Shown here piece after piece: positions 36,025 to 44,911 of a DNA stretch of 64,000 bases. Numbering within the stretch: the stretch's first letter is position 1; each line of letters begins with the position of its first letter. The notes under the pieces were generated by a model, which was not told the origin of the DNA, searched no databases, and saw nothing but the letters and a program-made list of their open reading frames with translations. Position numbers and translations under genes: made by a program. The stretch is from Streptomyces sp. NBC_00390 (lineage in GTDB: Bacteria; Actinomycetota; Actinomycetes; Streptomycetales; Streptomycetaceae): positions 5,394,001 through 5,458,000 of the forward strand of contig NZ_CP107945.1 of assembly GCF_036057275.1 (NCBI RefSeq). The letters are read 5' to 3'.

Positions 36025-36082
36025 ACAGCGGACTCCGGCTGAGAATCGGACACCGGCCTTGAGAAACGGACAACGGTCATGA
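36005..36082 (+). repeat. Three copies of a 20-base element at the regulator-kinase junction
   Basis: GAAACGGCCACCGGCCATGA (36005-36024), GAATCGGACACCGGCCTTGA (36043-36062) and GAAACGGACAACGGTCATGA (36063-36082). Each ends in ATGA or TTGA. The first contains the regulator's stop codon and the last the kinase's start codon. Confidence 0.8.
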
Positions 36083-37473
36083 GATGGGCGCTCGTCAAGG
36101 TTTCGCTGGCGGTCACCGTGATGGTGGTGCTGGCCTTCGCCATTCCCCTCGGCATGGTCATCAAGGAGATGGCCAGTGACCGCGCGTTCTCCAACGCCGA
36201 GCGGCAGGCCGCGACCATCGGCCCCACCCTCACCGTCACCACCGAGCGCCGGCTGCTGGAGCGTGCCGTGAAGTCCACGCCGGCCGGCTCGGCCGGGCGG
36301 ATGGCCGTGCACATCCCGTCGACCGGTGAACCGGACAGCCTGCCCCTGGAGATCGGCATGCGGCGCGCGGCGGCCGAGGACCTGGCGACCACGCAACGGA
36401 TCGGAAAGGCCTCCATCACCGAGGTGACCGGCGGCTCCGCGCTGCTCCAGCCCACCGCGATCGGCACCGGACAGATCGCGGTCATCGAGATCTTCGTGCC
36501 CGAAGGCGAGGTCACCAACGGCGTCAGTACTGCCTGGCTGGTCCTCGCCGGCGTCGGTATCGCCCTGATCCTCGGCTCGGTTGCGGTCGCGGACCGGCTC
36601 GGCGCGCGGATGGTGCAGCCCGCACAGCGGCTCGCGGGCGCGGCGCACGAGCTGGGGGAGGGCAAGCTGGGGGCGCGCGTTCCCGAGGAGGGGCCTGCCG
36701 AACTGCGCTCCGCCGCCGTCGCGTTCAACTCCATGGCCGACCAGGTGGTCCAGCTCCTGGCCAACGAGCGCGAACTGGCCGCGGACCTCTCGCACCGGCT
36801 GCGCACTCCGCTGACCGTGCTGCGGCTCAACGCCGCCTCGCTCGGGGAGGGTTCGGTCGCCGAGCAGACCAGGGCCGCCGTCGCCCAGCTGGAGCGCGAG
36901 GTCGACACGATCATCCGCACCGCGCGGGAGTCGAAGCCGCAGACCGCGGCGACCGGGCCGGGCGCGGGCTGCGACGCGGCCGAAGTGGTCAGGGAACGGA
37001 TGGAGTTCTGGTCGGCGCTCGCCGAGGACGAGGACCGCAAGGTGCGGGTCGCGGGGGTCGAGCGTCCGGTACGCATCCCGGTCGCCCGCCCCGAACTGAC
37101 CGCCGCGCTGGACGCGTTGCTCGGCAATGTCTTCCGCCACACATCGGAGGGCACCGCCTTCTCGGTGGACGTGCACAACAGCGACGACGCCGTCATCGTG
37201 CTCGTCTCGGACGCCGGCCCCGGCATCGCCGATCCGGACGCGGCGATGGCCCGTGGCAACAGCGGTGCCAGGGACGGCTCGACCGGACTCGGCCTGGACA
37301 TCGTGCGCCGGGTCGCGGAGTCGACGGGCGGGGACGTACGCATCGGCCGCTCGGTGCTCGGCGGCACGGAGGTGCGGGTGTGGATCGGCCTCGACCCGCG
37401 TGAGGCCGGGCGCGTCGAGCGCCGCCGCGGACACCGGGGGAGGGTCGCGGGCCGCCGCAGGGCCTCGGTCTGA
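36079..37473 (+). CDS. Two-component sensor histidine kinase
   Basis: A 464-aa membrane protein partnered with the upstream OmpR-type regulator. TM1 is near the N-terminus (VSLAVTVMVVLAFAIPLGMV). An extracytoplasmic loop of about 110 residues follows, then TM2 (AWLVLAGVGIALILGSVAVA, about 153-175) and a HAMP domain. The HisKA motif ADLSHRLRTPLTVL has H239 as the likely phospho-histidine. The HATPase domain has N-box LLGNVFRHTSEG, VLVSDAGPGIADPD and GSTGLGLDIVRRVA. The signal is unknown; the small loop suggests a membrane or small-ligand stimulus. Confidence 0.92.
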   Translation: MRWALVKVSLAVTVMVVLAFAIPLGMVIKEMASDRAFSNAERQAATIGPTLTVTTERRLLERAVKSTPAGSAGRMAVHIPSTGEPDSLPLEIGMRRAAAEDLATTQRIGKASITEVTGGSALLQPTAIGTGQIAVIEIFVPEGEVTNGVSTAWLVLAGVGIALILGSVAVADRLGARMVQPAQRLAGAAHELGEGKLGARVPEEGPAELRSAAVAFNSMADQVVQLLANERELAADLSHRLRTPLTVLRLNAASLGEGSVAEQTRAAVAQLEREVDTIIRTARESKPQTAATGPGAGCDAAEVVRERMEFWSALAEDEDRKVRVAGVERPVRIPVARPELTAALDALLGNVFRHTSEGTAFSVDVHNSDDAVIVLVSDAGPGIADPDAAMARGNSGARDGSTGLGLDIVRRVAESTGGDVRIGRSVLGGTEVRVWIGLDPREAGRVERRRGHRGRVAGRRRASV

Positions 37474-37514
37474 ACACGGCCCGGCGCGGGTGTGCAGCCC
37501 TGCGCGGGCCGGGC

Positions 37515-37530
37515 AGAGGTCTCTACCATT
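37515..37530 (+). promoter_or_regulatory. DasR-like (dre) site upstream of the CBM2-GH18 chitinase
   Basis: AGAGGTCTCTACCATT matches the dre consensus ACTGGTCTAGACCAGT at about 11 of 16 positions, including the GGTCT and ACCA cores. It lies 135 bases before the chitinase start and 42 bases after the kinase stop. Confidence 0.55.
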
Positions 37531-37664
37531 AATCCGCTCCGATGCCTTCCTTAAGGCCGCCCTAAGAAGCGGAACCCCCGTCCAGAACCGGCTGTTTGTC
37601 CGATTCGCTGTCGCTAGCGTGCTGCCTCGGCACTTCACCCCCGCAATGCAGAGGCAGGCACCCG

Positions 37665-39140
37665 ATGGGCAGCAGTACGCACCGGCGCAGGGCGAGCGGC
37701 AAGACCAAGGCGATCGGCGCGGCCGTGGTGAGCACGGTGATCACCGGCGCGGCGCTCGTGCTCACCGGCACCGCCCAGGCGGCGGCCGTCGGCGCCGCGT
37801 ACACCAAGACCAGCGCCTGGAGCGGCGGCTACACCGGGCAGTACGTCATCACCAACGCGACCGGCACGGCGCAGTCGGACTGGACGCTCGAGTTCGACCT
37901 GCCCGCCGGGACCACGATCAGTTCGCTGTGGAACGGGGAGCACACGGTCAAGGGCGGGCACGTCACCGTGAAGCCCGCGAGCTGGAACAAGAGCCTCGCC
38001 CCCGGTGCGTCGGTGACCGTCGGCTTCGTCACCTCCGCGAGCGGCACCGCCGCCGACCCGACGTCCTGTCTCATCAACCGGATCAAGTGCTCGGTCGACG
38101 ACGGGGCCACGCCGCAGCCGACCGGCCGGCCTACCGAACAGCCCACGCCCACGCCGTCGGCGACCGCCACCCCGAAGCCCACACCCACCGCCTCGACCCC
38201 GACCCCGACTCCGACGGCCACGGCCACGGCGACCCCCGAGCCCGGCACGGGTGCCCGTTACGCGCCGTACGTCGACACCTCGCTGTACCCGGCGTACGAC
38301 CTGCTGGACACCGCCGCCAAGACGGGCGTCAAGGAGTTCAACCTCGCCTTCATCACCTCCGGCGGCAGCTGCGCCCCGCTGTGGGGCGGCGTCACCGGCC
38401 TTGCCGACGACAAGGTCGCCTCCCAGATCGGCGCCCTGCGCGCCAAGGGCGGCGACGTCCGGGTCTCCTTCGGCGGTGCGGCCGGCCACGAGCTGGCCCT
38501 GAACTGCTCCTCCGCGGGCGAGCTGGCCAAGGCGTACGGCAAGGTCATCGACACCTACAAGCTCACCAAGGTCGACTTCGACGTCGAGGGCGCCGCCCTG
38601 CCGGACACCGCCGCCAACACACGCCGCTCACAGGCCATCGCCCAGCTCCAGAAGGAGCACCCGGGCCTCGACGTGTCCTTCACCCTGCCCGTGATGCCCG
38701 AGGGCCTCACCCAGCCCGGCGTGGACCTGATCGCCGACGCCAAGAAGAGCGGCGTGAAGATCGGCGCGGTCAACATCATGGCGATGGACTACGGCCCGGC
38801 GTACAGCGGGGACATGGGCACCTACGCGGTCCAGGCAGCCACCGCCACCCAGGCGCAGATCAAGGGCGTGCTCGGCCTGACGGACGCGGCCGCGTGGAAG
38901 ACCGTCGCGGTCACCCCGATGATCGGCGTCAACGACGTGACCTCCGAGATCTTCAAGGTCGACGACGCCACGCAGCTGGTGGACTTCGCGAGGTCCAAGG
39001 GCATCGGCTGGCTGTCGATGTGGTCCTCCACCCGTGACAAGCAGTGCGCGTCGGGCGCGGTCGGCCATGCCGACGCCACCTGCAGCTCGATCCTCCAGGA
39101 GCCGCTGGCCTTCACGAAGGCGTTCTCCGCCTACAAGTAG
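37665..39140 (+). CDS. Secreted CBM2-GH18 chitinase
   Basis: 491 aa from ATG at 37665. Signal peptide (about 12-40, IGAAVVSTVITGAALVLTGT). A CBM2-type carbohydrate-binding module comes next (about 43-145: YTKTSAWSGGYTGQYVITNA, SDWTLEFDLP and a Cys near its end). A 55-residue linker of Thr-Pro repeats follows, then a compact GH18 domain (about 200-491). The catalytic strand reads KVDFDVEGAAL, with D304, D306 and E308 as the DxDxE core and E308 the proton donor. This is the ChiA/ChiB-like bacterial architecture for crystalline chitin. The upstream dre-like site suggests DasR control. Confidence 0.92.
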   Translation: MGSSTHRRRASGKTKAIGAAVVSTVITGAALVLTGTAQAAAVGAAYTKTSAWSGGYTGQYVITNATGTAQSDWTLEFDLPAGTTISSLWNGEHTVKGGHVTVKPASWNKSLAPGASVTVGFVTSASGTAADPTSCLINRIKCSVDDGATPQPTGRPTEQPTPTPSATATPKPTPTASTPTPTPTATATATPEPGTGARYAPYVDTSLYPAYDLLDTAAKTGVKEFNLAFITSGGSCAPLWGGVTGLADDKVASQIGALRAKGGDVRVSFGGAAGHELALNCSSAGELAKAYGKVIDTYKLTKVDFDVEGAALPDTAANTRRSQAIAQLQKEHPGLDVSFTLPVMPEGLTQPGVDLIADAKKSGVKIGAVNIMAMDYGPAYSGDMGTYAVQAATATQAQIKGVLGLTDAAAWKTVAVTPMIGVNDVTSEIFKVDDATQLVDFARSKGIGWLSMWSSTRDKQCASGAVGHADATCSSILQEPLAFTKAFSAYK

Positions 39141-39202
39141 CGCCTGCAAGCGGCTCTCTGAACAAGGCCCCGCAAACACTCCTTCCCCGCACCCCCACCG
39201 CG

Positions 39203-39243
39203 CGCGCCCCGGCCGGGCTTCCCCCACCCCCGGCCGGGGCGCG
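39203..39243. terminator. Strong terminator between chitinase and bglC
   Basis: CGCGCCCCGGCCGGG pairs with CCCGGCCGGGGCGCG around a loop of about 11 bases, between convergent genes. Confidence 0.7.
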
Positions 39244-39270
39244 TCCCTTGTCGGGGCTCCGCCGAACCGG

Positions 39271-40683
39271 TCAGGCCACCGGTGGCGGCAGCTCGCCCGT
39301 ACGCGCCAGCCGCCCGTACCAGTGGGCGCTGGACTTCGGGACACGCGCCTGGGTCTCGTAGTCGACGTACACCGCGCCGAAGCGCTTGCCGTAGCCGTAG
39401 GACCACTCGAAGTTGTCCATCAGCGACCAGAGGAAGTAGCCGCGCACGTCCGCCCCGTCGGCGATCGCCCGCTGCACCGCCGCGAGATGGCTGTGCAGAT
39501 AGCGGATGCGGTCGGGGTCGTGGACCGTGCCGTCGACGGCCGGCTTGTCGTCGTACGCCGCGCCGTTCTCGGTGATCATCAGCGGCAGCCCGGGCGCCTC
39601 GCGCGTGTAGTGCAGCAGCAGGTCGTACAGGCCGCTCGGATCGACGGACCAGCCCATCGCGGTGCGCTCGCCGGGCGGTTGGTGGAAGACGACTTGCTCG
39701 GAGGCGGGCCAGGGCGAGTGGTCGCTGGGGGCATGTCCGTCCCGGCGCGGGCCCGCCCGGCGGTCCGGGTCCGGGGCCGAGACCACCGCCGGTGCGTAGT
39801 AGTTCAGTCCGAGCCAGTCCAGGCGCTGCCGGATCACGGACGGATCGGAGCCCTGGACGAAGGACCAGTCGGTCAGCGACGCGGTGTCGGCGATCAGGTC
39901 CTGAGGGTAGGCGCCCTTCAGCAGCGGCCCCGCGAAGATCCGGTTCGCCAGCGCGTCGATACGGCGCCGGGCGTCATGGTCGCCGGGTGCGTCGCTCGCC
40001 GCCCTCACCACGCTCGGGTTGAGGCTGACCGAGATCTGCGCGCGGGCGGGCAGCGCACTGCGCAGCGCCTGTACGGCCAGTCCGTGTCCGAGATTGAGAT
40101 GGTGGGCGGCTCGCAGGGCGGCCACCGGGTCGGTGCGACCAGGGGCGTGCACACCGGAGCCGTATCCCAGGAACGCGCTGCACCAGGGCTCGTTGAGCGT
40201 CGTCCACAGCTCGACGCGGTCGCCGAGCGCGTCCGCGACGATCCCCGCGTACTCGGCGAAGCGCTGCGCGGTCTCCCGGGCCGGCCAGCCGCCCGCCGAC
40301 TCCAGCTCCTGGGGGAGATCCCAGTGGTAGAGGGTCAGGACGGGGCGGATGCCGTGGGCCAGCAGATCGTCGACAAGGGCCCGGTAGAAGTCGAGGCCGC
40401 ACTGGAGGGCGGGCCCGCGACCGGTGGGCTGTACGCGGGGCCATGAGACCGAGAAGCGGTAGGCGCCCACCCCGAGGTCCCCCATGAGCCGCACGTCCTC
40501 GGCGCGGCGGTGGAAGTGGTCGACGGCGATGTCGCCGGTGTCCCCGTTCTCCACCTTGCCCGGCGTACGGCTGAAGGTGTCCCAGATCGACGGGGTGCGG
40601 CCGCCCTCGGCCGCGGCGCCCTCGATCTGGTACGCGGCGGTGGCGGTGCCCCACAGGAAGCCGGGCGGAAAGCTGACGGGCAT
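39271..40683 (-). CDS. bglC: GH1 beta-glucosidase of the cellobiose operon
   Basis: A 470-aa cytoplasmic enzyme from ATG at 40683 (MPVSFPPGFLWGTATAAYQI). GH1 hallmarks: acid/base E165 in TTLNEPW, nucleophile E372 in LMITENGAAYDD, and the WSLMDNFEW substrate-binding segment. It should split cellobiose and short cello-oligosaccharides brought in by the upstream ABC transporter to glucose. It is the last gene of the leftward cebE-cebF-cebG-bglC cluster, 72 bases after cebG. I assign bglC on this well-known gene order. Control is expected from the CebR box upstream of cebE. Confidence 0.92.
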   Translation of the reverse strand: MPVSFPPGFLWGTATAAYQIEGAAAEGGRTPSIWDTFSRTPGKVENGDTGDIAVDHFHRRAEDVRLMGDLGVGAYRFSVSWPRVQPTGRGPALQCGLDFYRALVDDLLAHGIRPVLTLYHWDLPQELESAGGWPARETAQRFAEYAGIVADALGDRVELWTTLNEPWCSAFLGYGSGVHAPGRTDPVAALRAAHHLNLGHGLAVQALRSALPARAQISVSLNPSVVRAASDAPGDHDARRRIDALANRIFAGPLLKGAYPQDLIADTASLTDWSFVQGSDPSVIRQRLDWLGLNYYAPAVVSAPDPDRRAGPRRDGHAPSDHSPWPASEQVVFHQPPGERTAMGWSVDPSGLYDLLLHYTREAPGLPLMITENGAAYDDKPAVDGTVHDPDRIRYLHSHLAAVQRAIADGADVRGYFLWSLMDNFEWSYGYGKRFGAVYVDYETQARVPKSSAHWYGRLARTGELPPPVA

Positions 40684-40755
40684 GGTGAACTCCCCACATG
40701 TACGTGACAACGACTGGATGGATGACGATGCGTCAGCTCCGAGTGCCCGGGCGGC

Positions 40756-41700
40756 TCAGCCCTTGATCGCGCCCTGCATGATGCCGCCGACGATCTGCCT
40801 GCCGAAGAAGACGAAGGCGAGCAGCAGGGGCAGCGTGCCCAGCAGCGCGCCCGCCATGATCACGGACTGGTCCGGGATGTAGCCGCGGCCGAGCCCGGTG
40901 AGCGCCACCTGCACGGTCGGACTGCCGGTCTGGGTCAGCGCGATGATCGGCCAGAAGAAGTCGTTCCAGGCCATGACGAAGGTGAGCATGCCGAGGACGG
41001 CCATCGCGGGCCGCGCCGCCGGGAAGACGACATGCCACACCACCCGCCAGCTGTTCGCGCCGTCCACCCGGGCCGCCTCGATCAGCTCGGACGGCAGTGC
41101 CTCGGTGAGGTACTGCCGCATGAAGAACACCCCGAAGGCGCTGACCAGGGTGGGCAGGACGACGGACTGCAACTGGTCGGTCCACGACAGCTTGGCGATC
41201 ATCATGTACAGGGGTACGACGCTGAGTTGCGGCGGCACCATCATCGTGCCGATGACCAGCAGGAGCAGCAGGTTCTTGAGCCTGAAGCGCAGCTTGGCGA
41301 AGGCGAAGCCGGCGAGGGTGGAGAAGACCACCGTGCCTGCCGCGACCGAGCCGGCCACGATGGTGGTGTTGAGGAGCGCGGTGCCCATGTTGGCGTCGGT
41401 CCAGGCGATCTCGAGGTTCTTGAGGAGATTGCCGCCGAACCAGAAGGGCGGCGGGGTCTGGGCGAGCCGGGTGTTGTTGCGGGAGGCCGCGACCGCCGTC
41501 CACACCAGCGGGAACAGCGAACCGGCCGTGAACAGGATCAGCACCGCGTAGGTGAGTTTCCCGCCGTACAGATGCCGTCCGGCGTGACCGGTGCGACGAG
41601 TGCGACCGGTGAGTCCGGGACGAGCCGCGTGACCGGCGTGACGAGCCTGCTGGCCGTGACCCGCGTGCTCGGAGTGCTCGGCAGATCTGGCATTGGGCAT
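40756..41700 (-). CDS. cebG: Cello-oligosaccharide ABC transporter permease
   Basis: A 314-aa inner-membrane protein of the MalG type with six predicted membrane spans (first: LTYAVLILFTAGSLFPLVW). The EAA loop that contacts the ATPase is ELIEAARVDGANSWRVVWHV. The N-terminus is unusually His-rich (SEHAGHGQQARHAGHAARPG). The start at 41700 is preceded by GGGGGACG and lies 9 bases after the cebF stop. No ATPase gene is present; in Streptomyces the shared ATPase MsiK, encoded elsewhere, energises this transporter. The symbol rests on operon order. Confidence 0.9.
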   Translation of the reverse strand: MPNARSAEHSEHAGHGQQARHAGHAARPGLTGRTRRTGHAGRHLYGGKLTYAVLILFTAGSLFPLVWTAVAASRNNTRLAQTPPPFWFGGNLLKNLEIAWTDANMGTALLNTTIVAGSVAAGTVVFSTLAGFAFAKLRFRLKNLLLLLVIGTMMVPPQLSVVPLYMMIAKLSWTDQLQSVVLPTLVSAFGVFFMRQYLTEALPSELIEAARVDGANSWRVVWHVVFPAARPAMAVLGMLTFVMAWNDFFWPIIALTQTGSPTVQVALTGLGRGYIPDQSVIMAGALLGTLPLLLAFVFFGRQIVGGIMQGAIKG

Positions 41701-41709
41701 GTCGTCCCC

Positions 41710-42723
41710 CTACGCGCTCTTGCTCAGCCGGCGGGCGAGCAGCCAGTTCACCGCGCCGACGATCAACAGGATCAGGAACATCGCCCAGGCGATCGCCGAG
41801 GCCCGGCCCAGATGCAGATTCACCCAGCCCTGCTCGTACAGGTACAGCCCGAGCGTCTGGTACTGGTGGTCGGGCCCACCGGTCGCCCCCGCGCCTCCGT
41901 TGAACAGCAGCGGCTCACCGAACAGCTGGGTCGCGCCGATCGTAGAGACGACACAGGTGAAAAGGATCGTGGGCCGTAGGGACGGCACCGTGACATGGCG
42001 GAACTGCTGCCAGCGCGAGGCGCCGTCGAGCGCGGCCGACTCGTACAGTTCGCTCGGAACGGCCTGCATGGCCGCCAGATAGATCAGCGCGTTGTAGCCC
42101 GTCCAGCGCCAGATCACGATCGTGGAGACCGCCAGCTGCGAGGTCCACCCGCCGTTCTGCCAGTCGACGTGGTCGAGGCCGGCCAGGCCGAGCACCCAGT
42201 TGATCATTCCGTAGTCCCGCCCGAAGAGCAGCACGAAGACCAGGGTGGCCGCGGCGACGGAGGTGGCGTACGGAGTCAGGACGGCCACCCGGAAGAACAT
42301 CGAGCCGCGCAGCCGGTAGTTGAGCAGATGGGCGATGCCCAGCGCGACGAGCAACTGCGGCACGGTGGACATCAGCCCGATGGTGACCGTGTTCCGCAGC
42401 GCGTTCCAGAAGAACTCGTCCTCGAGGAGCCGGGTGAAGTTGCGCAGCCCCACCCACTCCATGTCGGTGGGCGCGGTCAGCTCCACGCGGTGCAGGGACG
42501 CCCAGCCCGTCCAGAGCAGCGGGAAGAGCCCGAAGGCGAGGAAGAAGAGGAAGAACGGTGCGACGAAGGCGTACGGGCTCCACTTCATGTCGAGCCGGTA
42601 GCGGCGGCTGCGCCGCGCGCGGCGGCGCTCCTCGGCCGCGTCGGCGACGCCGGTGGCCGGGGCCGCGCCCCCTTCCTTCGAGGGCGCGGCCGGAGCGTCG
42701 GATGCCATGTCCGTCACGGTCAC
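41710..42723 (-). CDS. cebF: Cello-oligosaccharide ABC transporter permease
   Basis: A 337-aa MalF-type permease. GTG at 42723 overlaps the cebE stop by 4 bases (GTGA); GTG at 42717 and ATG at 42708 are alternatives. A basic cytoplasmic N-terminus (ERRRARRSRRYRL) precedes six membrane spans beginning WSPYAFVAPFFLFFLAFGLF. The EAA-type loop is ELYESAALDGASRWQQFRHV. With CebG it forms the channel for cellobiose/cellotriose delivered by CebE. The overlap and short spacing show one operon. Confidence 0.9.
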   Translation of the reverse strand: MTVTDMASDAPAAPSKEGGAAPATGVADAAEERRRARRSRRYRLDMKWSPYAFVAPFFLFFLAFGLFPLLWTGWASLHRVELTAPTDMEWVGLRNFTRLLEDEFFWNALRNTVTIGLMSTVPQLLVALGIAHLLNYRLRGSMFFRVAVLTPYATSVAAATLVFVLLFGRDYGMINWVLGLAGLDHVDWQNGGWTSQLAVSTIVIWRWTGYNALIYLAAMQAVPSELYESAALDGASRWQQFRHVTVPSLRPTILFTCVVSTIGATQLFGEPLLFNGGAGATGGPDHQYQTLGLYLYEQGWVNLHLGRASAIAWAMFLILLIVGAVNWLLARRLSKSA

Positions 42724-44033
42724 TGGTCCAGGGCGTTGTCGATCGCCTTGACCGCGGCGTCCCATCCCTCCTTGGAGGAGCGGCCCTTCTGGTCGACCTG
42801 GAGCATGCCGATGTCGGACAGGTTCTGCGCGATGACCAGGTCCTTCGGGCCGACGATCTGGACCGGCACTCCCTCGGCGGCCTGCGAGAATATCTGGCCT
42901 ATGGGTGCGCCCGCGAAGTAGGCGTGCTTGGCGCCGGAGACGGCGGGCAGCGCGTACGCGGCCTTGGCGCTCGGGAAGCTGCCGCGCTCGGTGAACAGCT
43001 TCGCCTGCTGCTCGGGGGCGGTGAGCCAGGCCGCGAGCTCGGCCGCCTCGGTCTTGTTCTTCCCCGCCTCGGGGACGATCAGGAACGAGCCGCCCCAGTT
43101 GCTGGGCTTCGGAGCCGGCGCCACGTCCCACTTGTCCTTGCCCGCCTCACCGGCCTTGTCCTGGATGTAGCCGAGCATCCAGGCCGGGCAGGAAACCGTG
43201 GCGAAGGTGCCGTTCGCATAGCCCTGGTCCCAGGCGGGCGTGAACTGCTGGAGTTTGCCCGTGAGGCCCTCGGTGGCGAACGCGGCGGCGATGTCCCAGG
43301 CTTTCCTGACGGCCGGGTTGGTCTTGTAGACGACCTTGCCGTTCTCGTCGTAGAAGCGCTTGCTGCTGCTGCCGTTGATGGCGTTGAGCACGCCGGACGC
43401 GGAGTCGACGAACGCGGTGCCCTCGGGGGCCTTGGCCTTGAACTTCTTGCCCGCGTCCAGGTACTTGCTCCAGTCGCCCGCCCACAGCTTGCCGACCTCC
43501 TTGCGGTCGGTGGGCAGCCCTGCCTCGGCGAACAGGTCCTTGCGGTAGCAGATGCCCTGCGGGCCGATGTCGGTGCCGAGTCCGACGGTTCTGCCGTCCT
43601 TGGTGGTGGCCTGCGCCCATTTCCAGTCCAGGAACGCGTCCTTGTCCACACCCTCGGTCCTGCCGAGGTCGACGAGCTTGCCGGCCTGGGTGGCGGTGAT
43701 CTCGGCGATGTTGTTGACCTCGACGGCCTGGATGTCGGCGAGGCCGCTGCCGCTGCCGAGGTGGGTGAGCAGCTGCGGGTAGTAGTTCTCGTTCCGCTCG
43801 ATCGAGGTCTGCTTGATGACGATGTTCTTGTGGAGCTTCATGTACTCGTCGTAGAGCCCGGCCTCTTGGAGACCGAAGGCCCCGAAGACGCCCACGGTGA
43901 TCGTGGTCCTGCCCTTGGCGTCACCCCCGCCGTTCGAGGCACGGCCGACGGGTTCCTCGCCGTCCTCGGCACAGCCGGCCAGCAGCCCGGCGCCGAGCGC
44001 GGCGACGACCGCGAGGATTACGGTCCTGCGCAT
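42720..44033 (-). CDS. cebE: Cello-oligosaccharide-binding lipoprotein
   Basis: 437 aa from ATG at 44033. The lipoprotein signal ends in LLAGC with C21 as the lipidated cysteine. The mature part is a family 1 solute-binding protein (TTITVGVFGAFGLQEAGLYD, then VVYKTNPAVRKAWDIAAAF, and a tryptophan-containing CPAWMLGYIQDK). It should sit on the outer face of the membrane and capture cellobiose or cellotriose. It is the first gene of cebEFG-bglC. The CebR box lies 125 bases upstream of the start. Confidence 0.92.
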   Translation of the reverse strand: MRRTVILAVVAALGAGLLAGCAEDGEEPVGRASNGGGDAKGRTTITVGVFGAFGLQEAGLYDEYMKLHKNIVIKQTSIERNENYYPQLLTHLGSGSGLADIQAVEVNNIAEITATQAGKLVDLGRTEGVDKDAFLDWKWAQATTKDGRTVGLGTDIGPQGICYRKDLFAEAGLPTDRKEVGKLWAGDWSKYLDAGKKFKAKAPEGTAFVDSASGVLNAINGSSSKRFYDENGKVVYKTNPAVRKAWDIAAAFATEGLTGKLQQFTPAWDQGYANGTFATVSCPAWMLGYIQDKAGEAGKDKWDVAPAPKPSNWGGSFLIVPEAGKNKTEAAELAAWLTAPEQQAKLFTERGSFPSAKAAYALPAVSGAKHAYFAGAPIGQIFSQAAEGVPVQIVGPKDLVIAQNLSDIGMLQVDQKGRSSKEGWDAAVKAIDNALDQ

Positions 44034-44157
44034 TGCGTCCTCCTAGTGCCCTGACGTGCCACCCCGCTGCCAACTGGCTTGTGGCACACGGGCATTGCTG
44101 CACCGCGGCGCGGGCGGGGAACGTGCGGGTGGTGTGGTGAGTGCGGGTCAAGTGCGG

Positions 44158-44171
44158 TGGGAGCGCTCCCA
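44158..44171. promoter_or_regulatory. CebR operator box (perfect palindrome)
   Basis: TGGGAGCGCTCCCA is the exact 14-base consensus I recall for the LacI-family cellobiose repressor CebR. It is placed between cebE (leftward) and the decayed LacI gene (rightward). Confidence 0.9.
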
Positions 44172-44269
44172 TTTGGGATGTGGTTGAAGGTTGGCCGCTC
44201 CCAGAGAGGGTGTCAAGGCACCCGGCATGTCATGTTCCCGGGCCGGCTGGCAGGAGGTGCGGGGACGCC

Positions 44270-44684
44270 GTGTCCCGGATCGCTTCGCGCGGGATCAACG
44301 GCGTCGCGGGTCGACGACGAGCCCCCGCCGTGGGCCGGGCGGGCGTCGCCGAACGGGCCGCGTACCCGGCCGCGCGCTCGCGGAGCGCCGCTCGGACGGC
44401 TGCCGCGCGGCGGCCACCGGAGCGGCCCCCGGACGCCCGGCCGACCGTTGCGACGGCTTCACGGCCGAGGGCCGCCGCCGCGCGATGCCTGTCTCGCCGG
44501 ACGCTGCGAGAACCTGGACGCGGTCTTCGCGGTCCCGGTCGTGGATCGGCGGGGCATCGGCCCGGTCCTGCGGGAGACCTCGCTCCGGCGGCCTGCCCCA
44601 AGAGGCCCGGCAGACCGGCGGCAGTCCCGGCGGGCCGGCTGCGGAGGGCGCTCCCGACGGAACGGGTGATCCGCGGGTCGTCGG
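44270..44684 (+). pseudogene. Decayed LacI-family regulator at the cebR position
   Basis: No intact frame exists, but four LacI-like fragments lie in the right order in shifting frames. From 44270, VSRIASRGINGVAG and then AERAAYPAARSRSAART resemble the DNA-binding domain (family: VSRVINGVAG, PNAAARSLRTRRT). Around 44458, GFTAEGRRRAM resembles DFTAEGGARAM. Around 44508, ENLDAVFAVPVVDRRGIGPV matches PDLDAVFAASDLMAAGALRV. Near 44648, ALPTERVIRGSS matches the family C-terminus LPTELVVRGS. About half of a normal 1-kb gene is missing. Synteny and the adjacent CebR box make cebR the likely ancestor. Confidence 0.6.
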
Positions 44685-44718
44685 CGGCGGCCGCGGGCGC
44701 CGGGCTCCCCGGCAACGT

Positions 44719-44750
44719 CAAGGGCCCCGGTCCGAAGACCGGGGCCCTTG
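44719..44750 (-). terminator. Terminator after tRNA-His
   Basis: CAAGGGCCCCGGT and ACCGGGGCCCTTG form a perfect 13-bp stem with loop CCGAAG, 9 bases beyond the 3' end of the leftward tRNA. Confidence 0.8.
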
Positions 44751-44758
44751 ACGATCAG

Positions 44759-44832
44759 GGTGAGTGACGGGACTCGAACCCGCGGCATCCTGGACCACAA
44801 CCAGGTGCTCTACCAGCTGAGCTACACCCACC
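44759..44832 (-). tRNA. tRNA-His (anticodon GTG)
   Basis: The cloverleaf has acceptor GTGGGTG/CACTCAC with the extra 5' G(-1) opposite C73, as required for tRNA-His. The anticodon stem CCTGG/CCAGG carries the loop TTGTGGT, anticodon GTG. The T-arm contains GGGTTCGAGTCCC. CCA is not encoded. Confidence 0.97.
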
Positions 44833-44911
44833 ATGACCGGTCGTTTTCCCGACCGGCCGAGAAAAAGTGTACATGGTCCCGGAGGGTGCTCGCGCCACGG
44901 TTTTCTGCGGC

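Noticed and set aside
38100..38245. Repetitive ACC-CCG-type stretch that might look like a repeat array
   Set aside because: It encodes the Thr-Pro linker of the CBM2-GH18 chitinase; there are no spacers and no CRISPR-like structure. A similar stretch at about 5780-5880 is the linker of the other chitinase.
41580..41700. His/Ala-rich N-terminus of CebG as a metal-binding domain
   Set aside because: The His residues come from a degenerate repeat of a few codons and lack regular spacing; it is probably a low-complexity cytoplasmic tail.
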